Of a stretch of DNA of 64,000 bases, positions 16,292-24,783 are shown in pieces (position 1 is the first letter of the stretch; every line of letters begins with the position of its first letter). Location of the stretch: positions 1 to 64,000 of the forward strand of contig NZ_FTMK01000010.1 in assembly GCF_900156255.1 (NCBI RefSeq). The letters run 5' to 3'. The position numbers and the translations under genes were made by a program. Under the pieces are notes generated by a model. It was not told the origin of the DNA and did no database searches. It saw nothing but the letters and a program-made list of their open reading frames with translations. The stretch comes from Paracoccus thiocyanatus. Its GTDB lineage: Bacteria; Pseudomonadota; Alphaproteobacteria; Rhodobacterales; Rhodobacteraceae.

Positions 16292-17979
16292 GGCGGCTGG
16301 TCCGGGACATGGCGCCGGTGCTGGCGCTGTTTGCCGCCGAGGGGCGGCGCAAGCTGTGGGCGGGCGCGGCACTGGCGGCGGTGACGATGCTGTCGGGCAT
16401 CGCGCTTCTGGGCCTGTCGGGCTGGTTCATCACCGCCACCGCCATTGCCGGGCTGACCACGGCGACGGCGCTGGCCTTTGACGTGTTCATGCCCTCGTCC
16501 GGGATCCGGCTGCTGGCGCTGGGGCGCACGGCGGCCCGCTATGGCGAGCGGCTGGTGACGCATGACGCCACGCTGGCGGTGCTGGCCGGGCTGCGCGAGC
16601 GGCTGTTTCGCGGCTGGTCGGCGCCGGGCGCGGCCGGGGCGCTGATGCTGCGCCCGGCGCGGCTGCTGTTCCGGCTGACCGTGGATATCGACGCGCTGGA
16701 CGTGCTTTACCTGCGGGTGCTGGTGCCGCTGGCGGCGGCACTTGTCACCGCGCTGGCGGCGGGGCTGGCCCTGGGGCTGATGCAGCCGCTGTTCGGCCTG
16801 GGGGTCTTTGTCTTTCTGGTGGCGACCGGGGCGGGTCTGGCGCTGGCCGCCGGCCGCGCGGCCGGGCCGGGGATGGCCCGCCGCGCCCAGATGACCGAAA
16901 CGCTGCGCGCCCGCACCATCGACCTTGTGCAGGGCCAGACCGAATTGCTGATGGCCGGCCGGCTAGAGGCGCAGCGCCGCGCCATCGCCGCCGCGGACAG
17001 CCGGCTGGCGGCGGCGGACGACCGGCTCAACCGCATCGACGTGCTGGCGGGCCTGGGCTATGGCGCGGCCTCGGCGGTGCTGCTGGCCGGGGTGCTTCTG
17101 ATCGCGGGGGCGCTTGCGGAAAGCGGCCGCATCGGCGCGCCGGTCGCGGCGCTGGCGCTGCTGGTGGCGCTGGCGGCGGTCGAACCCTTTGCCCAGTTGC
17201 GCCGCGGGGCGATGGAACTGCCGCGCAGCCGCATCTCGGCCCGGCGCCTGGGGCCGCGGCTGGAACCGCCCCCTGCCCTGCCCGCGGCGCCGCGGCCCGT
17301 GGCCGGGCTTGCCGCGCGGTTGCAAGCCGTGTCGTTGCGCCACCCCGGCGCGGCGCGGGCGGTGCTGGCCGACATCACGCTGGACATCGCCGCGGGCGAG
17401 ACGGTGGCGCTGATCGGGGCCAGCGGGGCCGGCAAGTCCAGCCTGCTGGCGCTTCTGGCCGGCGAGGCCCGCCCCGACAGCGGCCAGATCGCCCGCCTTG
17501 ACGCCTGCCTGATGACCCAGCGCAGCGAATTGTTCCGCGACAGCCTGCGCGACAACCTGCGCCTTGCCGCACCGCAGGCCGGGGACGCGCAATTGCTGGC
17601 GGCGCTGTCCGCGGCGGGCCTGGGCCCCGAGGTGGCGGCGCTGCCCGCGGGCCTCGACGCGCGGCTGGGAGAGCATGGGCTGGGCCTGTCGGGCGGCCAG
17701 GCGCGGCGGCTGGCCTTGGCGCGGCTGATCCTGCGCGATGCGGCGCTGTGGCTGCTTGACGAGCCGACCGAGGGGCTGGACGGCGCCACCGCCCGCCAGG
17801 TGATCGCCCGCCTGCAACCCTGCCTTGCCGGGCGCAGCACCGTCATCGCCACCCATATCCGGCGCGAGGCCGCTTTGGCCGACCGCCTTGTCCATATCGA
17901 CCAGGGCCGGATCGTTGCGATCCATGCCAGGGGCAGCGCCGGCTTTGCCTCGGCCCTGGCCGGTCTGCGTCCCGATTAG
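16288..17979 (+). CDS. cydC: CydC, thiol ABC exporter subunit
   Basis: This is the partner half-transporter of CydD, also 563 residues, with six helices and an ATPase domain (Walker A GASGAGKSS near residue 377, signature LSGGQARRLALARL, Walker B WLLDEPTEGLD). The N-terminal LLGLSGWFITATAIAGL segment is characteristic of CydC. The start overlaps the cydD stop by 4 bp. Strict alternation of CydD and CydC is expected in the heterodimer. Confidence 0.92.
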   Translation: MRRLVRDMAPVLALFAAEGRRKLWAGAALAAVTMLSGIALLGLSGWFITATAIAGLTTATALAFDVFMPSSGIRLLALGRTAARYGERLVTHDATLAVLAGLRERLFRGWSAPGAAGALMLRPARLLFRLTVDIDALDVLYLRVLVPLAAALVTALAAGLALGLMQPLFGLGVFVFLVATGAGLALAAGRAAGPGMARRAQMTETLRARTIDLVQGQTELLMAGRLEAQRRAIAAADSRLAAADDRLNRIDVLAGLGYGAASAVLLAGVLLIAGALAESGRIGAPVAALALLVALAAVEPFAQLRRGAMELPRSRISARRLGPRLEPPPALPAAPRPVAGLAARLQAVSLRHPGAARAVLADITLDIAAGETVALIGASGAGKSSLLALLAGEARPDSGQIARLDACLMTQRSELFRDSLRDNLRLAAPQAGDAQLLAALSAAGLGPEVAALPAGLDARLGEHGLGLSGGQARRLALARLILRDAALWLLDEPTEGLDGATARQVIARLQPCLAGRSTVIATHIRREAALADRLVHIDQGRIVAIHARGSAGFASALAGLRPD

Positions 17980-18069
17980 AAAGGGGGACGCCCCACGACC
18001 ACCGACGCCCGCCCCGGCGGACGCCCGATGCTAGACCCCGGCCCTGCCGGGAAGAAACAAGGCAAACCG

Positions 18070-19647
18070 ATGGAATTAGACATCGTCACCCTGTCGCGGC
18101 TGCAATTCGCATTGACCGCGCTCTACCACTTTCTGTTCGTGCCCCTGACCCTTGGCCTGTCGATCCTGCTGGCGGTGATGGAGACCGTCTACGTCATGAC
18201 CGGCCGCGCCATCTGGCGCCAGATGACCAAATTCTGGGGCACGCTTTTCGGCATCAACTTCGTGCTGGGCGCAGCCACCGGCATCGTGATGGAGTTCCAG
18301 TTCGGCATGAACTGGAGCTATTACAGCCATTATGTCGGCGACATCTTCGGCGCGCCGCTGGCGATCGAGGGGCTGATGGCCTTCTTCCTGGAGGCGACCT
18401 TCGTCGGGCTGTTCTTCTTTGGCTGGGACAAGCTTTCCAAGGTCGGCCATCTGCTGTCCACCTATGCCGTGGCCATCGGCTCGAACTTCTCGGCGCTGTG
18501 GATCCTGATCGCCAATGGCTGGATGCAGCATCCGGTCGGCGCCGCCTTCAACCCCGACACCATGCGCATGGAAGTGAACGACTTCTTCGAGGTGGTGTTC
18601 AACCATGTGGCGCAGACCCGCTTCGTGCATACGGTCTCGGCCGGCTATGTCACGGCCTCGGTCTTCGTGCTGGGCATCTCGGCCTGGTATCTGCTCAAGA
18701 GGCGCCATATCGACCTGGCCAAGCGGTCGATCACCGTCGCGGCCTCGTTCGGGCTGCTGTCGGCGGTCTCGGTGGTGATCCTGGGCGACGAGGGCGGCTA
18801 CCTGGCCTCGGAACACCAGAAGATGAAGCTCGCCGCCATCGAGGGCATGTGGGAAACCCAGCCCGCGCCGGCATCCTTCACCCTGGTCGGCATCCCCGAC
18901 ATGGAGGAACGCACCAACCACTTCGCCATCCACATCCCCTGGGTGATGGGCCTGATCGGCACCCGCTCGCTGACGCAGGAAATCCCCGGCATCCTGGAAC
19001 TGGTGGACAAGGCCGAAGACCGCATCCGCAGCGGCATCATCGCCTATGACGCCTTGCAGGACTATCGCGCCGCACCCTCGCGCGATGCGGTGCCGCCCGA
19101 GGCGGTCACGGCCTTCGACCAGCATGGCGACGACATGGGCTATGCGCTGCTGCTGACCAAATATGTGGCTGACCCGCGCCAGGCGACCGAGGACCAGATC
19201 AAGTCGGCCGCATGGGATACCGTGCCGCATGTGCCGACGCTGTTCTGGGCCTTCCGCATCATGGTGGGCATCGGCTTCGTCAATGTCGCGCTGATGGCGG
19301 CCTTTGTGGTGGTTTCCGCCCGCGGCACGGTCACGCGCCGGCCCTGGCTGCTGAAAGCCGCCGTCGCGGCGCTGATCCTGCCCTGGATCGCCGCCGAGGC
19401 CGGCTGGATCGTGGCCGAGTTCGGCCGCCAGCCCTGGAGCATCGAGGGCGTGCTGCCCACGGTGGCCGCCGCCTCGTCGCTGACGGTGCCGACGCTTCTG
19501 TTCACCATCGCCGGCTTCACCTTGCTTTATTCGGTGCTGATCGTGATCGAGATGCGCCTGATGCTGGCCGCGATCCGCAAGGGGCCGCAGCCCGACCATG
19601 GGCCGGAAGCGCCGCTTCTGCCCGCCCGTTTCGCCGCAGCGGAGTAA
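18070..19647 (+). CDS. cydA: Cytochrome bd ubiquinol oxidase subunit I
   Basis: This is the quinol-oxidising subunit carrying haems b558, b595 and d. At 525 residues it is close to the E. coli protein, suggesting a long Q-loop. The haem ligand region LTALYHFLFVPLTLGLS is at the N-terminus, the Q-loop segment contains KLAAIEGMWET, and the signature GWIVAEFGRQPW is present. ATG at 18070 is chosen over an open upstream extension because MELDIVTLSRLQFA is the family start. bd oxidases resist sulfide and cyanide, which fits the location between persulfide-metabolism genes. Confidence 0.95.
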   Translation: MELDIVTLSRLQFALTALYHFLFVPLTLGLSILLAVMETVYVMTGRAIWRQMTKFWGTLFGINFVLGAATGIVMEFQFGMNWSYYSHYVGDIFGAPLAIEGLMAFFLEATFVGLFFFGWDKLSKVGHLLSTYAVAIGSNFSALWILIANGWMQHPVGAAFNPDTMRMEVNDFFEVVFNHVAQTRFVHTVSAGYVTASVFVLGISAWYLLKRRHIDLAKRSITVAASFGLLSAVSVVILGDEGGYLASEHQKMKLAAIEGMWETQPAPASFTLVGIPDMEERTNHFAIHIPWVMGLIGTRSLTQEIPGILELVDKAEDRIRSGIIAYDALQDYRAAPSRDAVPPEAVTAFDQHGDDMGYALLLTKYVADPRQATEDQIKSAAWDTVPHVPTLFWAFRIMVGIGFVNVALMAAFVVVSARGTVTRRPWLLKAAVAALILPWIAAEAGWIVAEFGRQPWSIEGVLPTVAAASSLTVPTLLFTIAGFTLLYSVLIVIEMRLMLAAIRKGPQPDHGPEAPLLPARFAAAE

Positions 19648-19651
19648 GACC

Positions 19652-20803
19652 ATGATCCTTCACGAATTGCTGACCTATGAAACCCTGCGCGTCATCTGGT
19701 GGGTGCTGCTGGGGGTGCTGCTGATCGGCTTTGCCGCCACCGACGGCTTCGACCTTGGCGTGGGCATGCTGCTGCCCTTTGCCGGCCAGACCGACCTGGA
19801 ACGCCGCATCGTCATCAACACCATCGGCCCGGTATGGGAGGGCAACCAGGTCTGGCTGATCCTGGGCGGCGGCGCGATCTTTGCCGCCTGGCCGCCACTT
19901 TACGCGGTGTCCTTTTCCGGCTTCTACATCGCCATGTTCGCGATCCTGGCGGCGCTGATCCTGCGGCCGGTCGGGTTCAAATACCGATCCAAGCGCGAAA
20001 GCGCGCGCTGGCGCAGCAACTGGGACTGGGCGCTGTTCATCGGCGGCTTCGTGCCCTCGCTGATCTTCGGCGTCGCGGTCGGGAACGTGCTTCTGGGCGT
20101 GCCCTTCCGGCTGGGCACGGACCTGCGCATCTATTACGACGGCGGCTTCTTCGGCCTGCTGAACCCGTTCGCGCTGCTATGCGGGGTGCTTTCGGTCGCC
20201 ATGCTGGCCATGCACGGCGCGGCCTGGATCGTGCTGAAATCGTCGGGCATCGTGGCCGAGCGCGCGCGGCGTTTCGGCACCTGGGCGGCGCTGGCGACGG
20301 TGCTGCTTTACGCGGCGGGCGGCCTGGCGCTGTGGCTGTTCGTCGACGGCTATCGCATCAGCGGGGCGGTCGATCCGAACGGTCCGTCGAACCCGCTGGC
20401 CAAGTCGGCAGAGATCGCGCCCGGCGCCTGGTTCGCCAATTACGCCGCGCATCCCTGGATGCTGCTGGCCCCGGCCCTTGGCTTCCTGGGCGCGCTTGGC
20501 GTGCTGTGGTCGCTGAAAACCGGGCGCGAGGTTCGCACGCTGTTGCTAAGCAAGCTGGCGATCTTTGGCATCATCTCGTCGGTGGGGCTGTCGATGTTCC
20601 CCTTCATCCTGCCGTCTTCGGTCATGCCGGGCGCAAGCCTGACGGTCTGGGATGCGTCGTCCAGCCACCTGACGCTGTTCATCATGCTGGTCTGCACCGG
20701 GATCTTCCTGCCGCTGATCGTGCTTTACACCGCCTGGGTCTACAAGGTGCTGTGGGGCAAGGTCGAGGAAAAGGACATCACCGAGGGTGGTCACGCCTAC
20801 TGA
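19652..20803 (+). CDS. cydB: Cytochrome bd ubiquinol oxidase subunit II
   Basis: This 383-residue protein has eight or nine helices and the conserved ATDGFDLGVGMLLPF and GPVWEGNQVWLI motifs near residues 28-70. It is the structural partner of CydA and lacks its own quinol site. ATG at 19652 comes 4 bp after the cydA stop (GGAGTAAGACC between). The last residues lead into cydX 12 bp later. Confidence 0.95.
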   Translation: MILHELLTYETLRVIWWVLLGVLLIGFAATDGFDLGVGMLLPFAGQTDLERRIVINTIGPVWEGNQVWLILGGGAIFAAWPPLYAVSFSGFYIAMFAILAALILRPVGFKYRSKRESARWRSNWDWALFIGGFVPSLIFGVAVGNVLLGVPFRLGTDLRIYYDGGFFGLLNPFALLCGVLSVAMLAMHGAAWIVLKSSGIVAERARRFGTWAALATVLLYAAGGLALWLFVDGYRISGAVDPNGPSNPLAKSAEIAPGAWFANYAAHPWMLLAPALGFLGALGVLWSLKTGREVRTLLLSKLAIFGIISSVGLSMFPFILPSSVMPGASLTVWDASSSHLTLFIMLVCTGIFLPLIVLYTAWVYKVLWGKVEEKDITEGGHAY

Positions 20804-20815
20804 AAGGAAAAAGCA

Positions 20816-20938
20816 ATGTGGTATTTCGCATGGATCCTGGGCCTGCCGCTGGCCGTCACCTTCGCAGTCCTGAACGCGATGTGGTTCGAGATGATGGAGG
20901 ACCGCGCCGCGGCCCGGCAGGACACTGACAGCGCCTGA
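20816..20938 (+). CDS. cydX: CydX, small subunit of cytochrome bd oxidase
   Basis: This single-helix protein of 40 residues begins MWYFAWILGLPLAVTFAVLN and continues NAMWFEM, the CydX/YbgT pattern. It stabilises the haems of the oxidase. AAAGGAAAAAGC gives a good ribosome-binding site, 12 bp after cydB. It completes the operon. Confidence 0.9.
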   Translation: MWYFAWILGLPLAVTFAVLNAMWFEMMEDRAAARQDTDSA

Positions 20939-21041
20939 ACAGGGCATAGGCCCCACCCCCGGACGCCGCGACAGGCGCGTCCGGGACAGGGCGGGCCCAG
21001 GCCGGCCAGGATCGCCCGCCGGCCGAAGGCCGCAAAACGAC

Positions 21042-21075
21042 AAGGGCCGCCCGGATCGGGGCGGCCCTTTCTTTA
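21042..21075. terminator. Intrinsic terminator after cydX
   Basis: AAGGGCCGCC and GGGCGGCCCTT form a strong stem around CGGATCG, followed by TTCTTT on the plus strand. It separates the cyd operon from the convergent dsrE-like gene, and could serve both. Confidence 0.8.
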
Positions 21076-21095
21076 TTGCCTGGTCCCGACCGGGA

Positions 21096-21530
21096 TCAGA
21101 AGCTCAGCACCGTGGTATTGTCGGCGATCAGTTCGGCGGCCATGGCGTCGGGCTTGGCCGGCGTCACGCCATCCATCAGCACCGAGGCATCCGCGCCCTT
21201 GCCGGGCAGGTAGATGGCGCAGACCTGCGCCGTAACGCCGTTCTTCTCGATCATCTGGCGCATCAGGCCCTGGGGGCTGGCGCCCTGGGGCGGCTGGCCG
21301 GCGGTGGCGGATTCCGGCGCCTCCTTCAGCGCCATGTCGGCGGCGGGACCGCATAGCAGGATTTTCGCCTCGGCCCCCTTGGCCACGGCGTTCATGGTCA
21401 GCACCATCGCCATCAGTTGCGTCTGGGGCTCGGGGGCGGTCAGAATGGTGACGACCTTGCGGCCATCCTGGGCCGAGGCGGGCAGCGCGGCCGCCAGGAC
21501 AAGGGCGGAAGCGGCAAGCAGGTTTTTCAT
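21096..21530 (-). CDS. Periplasmic DsrE-family protein
   Basis: This 144-residue protein has a signal peptide (MKNLLAASALVLAAALPASA) and a DsrE/F-like body: a VVTILTAPEPQTQLMAMVLT strand-helix, then AKILLCGPAADMAL with one cysteine (about 60) and a second near QVCAIYLPG (about 104). DsrE-fold proteins transfer sulfur through a cysteine persulfide. Being exported, it would act on periplasmic sulfur, the side where the Tat-exported SQR probably works. A good AGGAGAACCCC ribosome-binding site precedes ATG 21530. An SqrR-type dyad is 30 bp upstream. Confidence 0.8.
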   Translation of the reverse strand: MKNLLAASALVLAAALPASAQDGRKVVTILTAPEPQTQLMAMVLTMNAVAKGAEAKILLCGPAADMALKEAPESATAGQPPQGASPQGLMRQMIEKNGVTAQVCAIYLPGKGADASVLMDGVTPAKPDAMAAELIADNTTVLSF

Positions 21531-21560
21531 GGGGTTCTCCTGTTTCTGCAAGGTGCGTTG

Positions 21561-21576
21561 ATGCGAATTTACGTAT
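21561..21576. promoter_or_regulatory. SqrR-type operator upstream of the DsrE-like gene
   Basis: ATGC-GAATTTAC-GTAT has one arm mismatch from ATAC-N8-GTAT and sits 30 bp before the gene start in a local AT-rich stretch. It shares ACGTATAT with the context of the site at 14446. Confidence 0.5.
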
Positions 21577-21748
21577 ATTTCATAGGAAAACCGTCGCACA
21601 GCGGCTTATTGTCGCCCCGCGGTCCGGGCGGCGGCATTCCGCGGGTCGGGCTGCGGCCGGGCGCGGCGCGGCTTTGCACAAGCGTCTGGCAAGGGCGCCG
21701 GACCGTGCTATGATCGGTGCCAGCCTTGTCCGTTTGGAAAGCCACGCC

Positions 21749-22063
21749 ATGTGTGAAGTCTTCTCGCGCCAGGATCCGCGCCGCTATCAGCCCGTGACCC
21801 GCAAGCTGCGGCTGAACGGGCAAAGCACCTCGATCCGGCTGGAACAGGCGTTCTGGGATATCCTCGACACCATCGCCGCCGGCGAGGGCATGGCCACGAC
21901 CGCGTTCCTGTCCACCCTGCAATCCGAGGTCCTGCAACTTCGGGGCGAGCCGGTGAACTTTGCCTCGCTTTTGCGCTGCACCTGCCTGGTGCAGTTGGAA
22001 CTGCGCGGCAGCGGCGCGCAGGCGTTCCGCCAGGCCGCGCAGCAGGTGGCGCGGGCCGCCTGA
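21749..22063 (+). CDS. Ribbon-helix-helix domain protein (RHH_4 type)
   Basis: This 104-residue protein contains TRKLRLNGQSTSIRLEQAFWDIL, the beta strand and first helix of a ribbon-helix-helix DNA-binding fold of the alphaproteobacterial RHH_4 group, and a second helix with GMATTAFLSTLQSEVL. I chose ATG at 21749 (MCEVFSRQDPRRY) because family members begin MCEIF/MCEVF; the frame is open 25 codons earlier. Its targets are unknown. The short 5' gap to the sulfur island may be coincidental. Confidence 0.75.
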   Translation: MCEVFSRQDPRRYQPVTRKLRLNGQSTSIRLEQAFWDILDTIAAGEGMATTAFLSTLQSEVLQLRGEPVNFASLLRCTCLVQLELRGSGAQAFRQAAQQVARAA

Positions 22064-22089
22064 CTGCGGCGTTCAGAAATCGCCGCCGT

Positions 22090-22158
22090 GGTAGCATGAT
22101 GCTACCCGCAAGGGCGCGGGCTTTCCGATACTGGCAGGAAGATCGGAAAGGAAAGCCC
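22090..22158 (+). promoter_or_regulatory. Palindrome plus Shine-Dalgarno-sequestering leader of the VOC gene
   Basis: GGTAGCAT-G-ATGCTACC (22090-22106) is a perfect 17-base palindrome. Downstream, CTTTCCGAT (22121-22129) pairs with ATCGGAAAG (22142-22150), and alternatively GGGCTTTCC (22118-22126) pairs with GGAAAGCCC (22150-22158). Both pairings cover the GGAAAGGAAAG ribosome-binding site, and they exclude each other. Confidence 0.5.
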
Positions 22159-22160
22159 AT

Positions 22161-22556
22161 ATGGCCAAGATGATTCATTCGATGATCCGCGTGACGAACG
22201 AGGCGCGCTCGCTGGCCTTTTACAAGGCGGCCTTCGGGCTTGAGCCGGTCGAGCGGCTGGATTTCGACAGCTTCACCCTGGTCTATCTGGCCAATGCCGA
22301 AAGCAGCTTCGAGTTGGAGCTGACCATCAACAAGGGCCGCGGGGAAGCTTATGACCTGGGCGACGGATACGGCCATCTGGCCGTCTCGGTCCAGGATGTC
22401 GAGGCGGAACACCGGCGGCTGACCGATCTGGGCCTGGCCCCGCGCAAGCTGGTCGATTTCGCCCCCGGCGGCGAAGTGATCGCCCGCTTCTTCTTTATCA
22501 AGGACCCGGACGGCTACGAGATCGAGGTGCTGCAACGCGCAGGCCGCTACCTCTAG
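22161..22556 (+). CDS. VOC family protein, glyoxalase I-like
   Basis: This 131-residue protein has two beta-alpha-beta-beta-beta repeats. It has the lactoylglutathione lyase pattern: HSMIRVTN (metal His 6), a Glu in ELELTIN (about 53), YGHLAVSV (His 75) and DPDGYEIEVLQR (Glu). The expected role is detoxifying methylglyoxal-glutathione adducts in the cytoplasm. The start is fixed by GGAAAGGAAAGCCCAT just upstream. The unusual leader (22090-22158) suggests controlled translation. Another VOC activity cannot be ruled out, but the four-ligand set favours glyoxalase I. Confidence 0.8.
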   Translation: MAKMIHSMIRVTNEARSLAFYKAAFGLEPVERLDFDSFTLVYLANAESSFELELTINKGRGEAYDLGDGYGHLAVSVQDVEAEHRRLTDLGLAPRKLVDFAPGGEVIARFFFIKDPDGYEIEVLQRAGRYL

Positions 22557-22601
22557 GCAGGCGCCCGCGGGAGGCGGGCAAACCAACTCAGGGAGGAATA
22601 G

Positions 22602-23144
22602 ATGACTGCAACCCCTAAATCCCCCTCTGGCAGCGATGTCAGAGGGCTGACCCGGCGCGGCCTGCTGGCGCGCGCCATCGCGGCCGGGGCGACCTTCGCC
22701 GTCGGCTCTGGCTTCGTCGCCGCCCGCGACGCGGCCTGGGCGGTCGAGACCGCGGCGCTGAAGCCCGAAACCATGGCGGCGCTGATCCAGATGGCCCGCG
22801 ACATCTATCCGCATGACCGGATCACCGACCGCTTCTATGCCGTCGCCGTCAAGGCGCATGACACCCCCGAACAGGCGCAGATGATCGAAGAGGGCGTGGC
22901 CGGGCTGAACCTGGTCGCCCAGGCGCAGGGCTTCGACACCTACCTGGCCGCGGGCTGGGAAAAGGACCGCGTCGCCATGCTGCGCCTGATCGAGCACACG
23001 CCCTTTTTCCAGGCGGTCCGCGCCGGGCTGGTGACGGGCCTGTACAACCAGAAAGAGATCTGGCCGGTCTTTGGCTACGAGGGCGAAAGCTTTTCCCAGG
23101 GCGGCTATATCGAGCGCGGCTTCAACGACATCGACTGGCTGTAA
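22602..23144 (+). CDS. Gluconate 2-dehydrogenase subunit 3-like protein (Tat-exported)
   Basis: This 180-residue small subunit of a membrane-bound GMC dehydrogenase has a twin-arginine leader (LTRRGLLARAIAAGATFAVG, about residues 16-35). The body contains MARDIYPHDRITDRFYAVAV, typical of the subunit 3 family. It acts as chaperone and export partner of the flavoprotein, which lacks its own signal and probably rides through Tat with it. It begins after a GGGAGGAATAG ribosome-binding site and is 11 bp from the GMC gene. Confidence 0.8.
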   Translation: MTATPKSPSGSDVRGLTRRGLLARAIAAGATFAVGSGFVAARDAAWAVETAALKPETMAALIQMARDIYPHDRITDRFYAVAVKAHDTPEQAQMIEEGVAGLNLVAQAQGFDTYLAAGWEKDRVAMLRLIEHTPFFQAVRAGLVTGLYNQKEIWPVFGYEGESFSQGGYIERGFNDIDWL

Positions 23145-23155
23145 GGTAGGCGGAG

Positions 23156-24736
23156 ATGGCTGACAATGTTGCTAAATTCGGGCATGACGATGCCTCGGTC
23201 GTGGTCGTGGTGGGCACCGGCTCGGGCGGCGGCGTGCTGGCCAACGAACTGGCGCAAAGGGGCGTCAAGGTCGTGGCGCTGGAGGCGGGCGGCCGCTACC
23301 TGCCCGAGGATTACATCAACGACGAATGGGACAGTTTCGCGCAGCTAAGCTGGGGCGACATGCGCACCACCTCGGGCGATTGGCGGGTGGCGCGGGACTT
23401 TGCCAACCTGCCGGCCTGGATCGTCAAGGCGGTCGGCGGCACCTCGATCCACTGGGCCGGCGCCTCGCTTCGGTTCCAGGAACACGAGTTCAAGGCCGCC
23501 AGCACCTATGGCCCGGTCGATGGCGCGAACCTGCTGGACTGGCCGATCACCCTGGCCGAACTGGAGCCTTATTACGACCTGGCCGAAAAGAAGCTGGGCG
23601 TTACCCGCACCAACGACCTCCCCGGCCTGCCGGGGAACAACAATTACCTGGTGCTGGAAAAGGGCGCCAAGGCCGCGGGCTACAGCAAGGTTTCGACCGG
23701 GCATATGGCGATCAACTCGGTCGAGAACGACGACCGCATGGCCTGCCAGCAGACCGGCTTCTGCTTCCAGGGCTGCAAATGGGGCGCGAAATGGTCGGCC
23801 GCCTATACCGACATCCCGCGCGGCGAGGCGACCGGCAACCTGGAAGTCCGCGACCATAGCCACGCCACCCGGATCGAGCATGACCAGGACGGCAAGGTCA
23901 CGGGGGTGCGCTATATCGACCGCGACGGGACCGAACAGTTCCAGCGCGCCCGCATCGTCGCCGTCGCCGGCAATTCCATCGAAAGCCCGCGGCTGCTGCT
24001 GGCCTCGGCCTCGGAACGCTTCCCGGATGGGCTGGCGAACAGTTCGGGCCAGGTCGGGCGCAACTACATGCGCCACATGACCGGATCGGTCTATGCGATC
24101 TTCGAACGCCCGGTGCGGATGTGGCGCGGCACCACCATGGCCGGCATCGTGCAGGACGAGGCGCATCACGACCCTGCCCGCGGCTTCGTCGGCGGCTATG
24201 AGCTGGAGACGCTGGCCCTGGGCATCCCCTTCATGGCGGCCTTCATGGACCCCGGCGGCTGGGGGCGCGAATTCACCTCGGCGCTGGACAGCTACGAGAA
24301 CATGGCCGGCCTGTGGATCGTGGGCGAGGATCTGCCGCAGGAAACCAACCGCATCACCCTGAACCGCGGCCAGAAGGACCGCTTCGGCCTGCCGGTGCCG
24401 AACGTGCATTACGACGACCACCCCAACGACATCGCCATGCGCAACCATGCCTATGGGATGGGCGAGCGGATCTATCGGGCGGCGGGCGCGACGCGCATCC
24501 TGCCGACGCCGCCCTATCCGTCAACGCATAACCTGGGCACCAACCGCATGTCGGAAAACCCGCGGGACGGGGTGGTGAACAAATGGGGGCAATCCCACGA
24601 CGTCCCGAACCTTTTTGTTTCGGACGGTTCGGCCTTTACCACATCAGCGGCGGAAAACCCGACGCTGACCATCGTGGCGCTGGCGATCCGGCAGGCAGAG
24701 CATATCGCGGCCGAGATGGAAAAAGGCACGCTTTGA
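23156..24736 (+). CDS. GMC-family FAD dehydrogenase (sugar/alcohol)
   Basis: This 526-residue flavoprotein of the gluconate/sorbitol dehydrogenase branch has an FAD loop VVVVGTGSGGGVLANELA at residues 16-33, VVALEAGGRYLPEDY at about 40-54, AVGGTSIHWAG (about 98) and a C-terminal catalytic region with THNLGTNRMSENPRDGVV and ENPTLTIVALAIR. CQQTGFCFQGCKWG holds three cysteines, which in relatives bind an iron-sulfur cluster. The substrate cannot be read from sequence. The usual third, multihaem cytochrome subunit is not next to it, so electrons must pass to a separate cytochrome or quinone. Confidence 0.82.
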   Translation: MADNVAKFGHDDASVVVVVGTGSGGGVLANELAQRGVKVVALEAGGRYLPEDYINDEWDSFAQLSWGDMRTTSGDWRVARDFANLPAWIVKAVGGTSIHWAGASLRFQEHEFKAASTYGPVDGANLLDWPITLAELEPYYDLAEKKLGVTRTNDLPGLPGNNNYLVLEKGAKAAGYSKVSTGHMAINSVENDDRMACQQTGFCFQGCKWGAKWSAAYTDIPRGEATGNLEVRDHSHATRIEHDQDGKVTGVRYIDRDGTEQFQRARIVAVAGNSIESPRLLLASASERFPDGLANSSGQVGRNYMRHMTGSVYAIFERPVRMWRGTTMAGIVQDEAHHDPARGFVGGYELETLALGIPFMAAFMDPGGWGREFTSALDSYENMAGLWIVGEDLPQETNRITLNRGQKDRFGLPVPNVHYDDHPNDIAMRNHAYGMGERIYRAAGATRILPTPPYPSTHNLGTNRMSENPRDGVVNKWGQSHDVPNLFVSDGSAFTTSAAENPTLTIVALAIRQAEHIAAEMEKGTL

Positions 24737-24741
24737 CCAGA

Positions 24742-24772
24742 CGCGCCCCTGCCCCTGGCGGGCGGGGGCGCG
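24742..24772. terminator. GC-rich hairpin between GMC gene and minE
   Basis: CGCGCCCCTGCCC pairs with GGGCGGGGGCGCG (one G-T pair) around a CTGGC loop, between two convergent genes. No T-run is present. Confidence 0.4.
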
Positions 24773-24783
24773 CGTGCAGGGGA

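Noticed and set aside
18076..19653. 525-residue open frame antisense to cydA
   Set aside because: Mirror of a well-conserved gene with Gln/His/Asp-rich composition; no start signals or family motifs.
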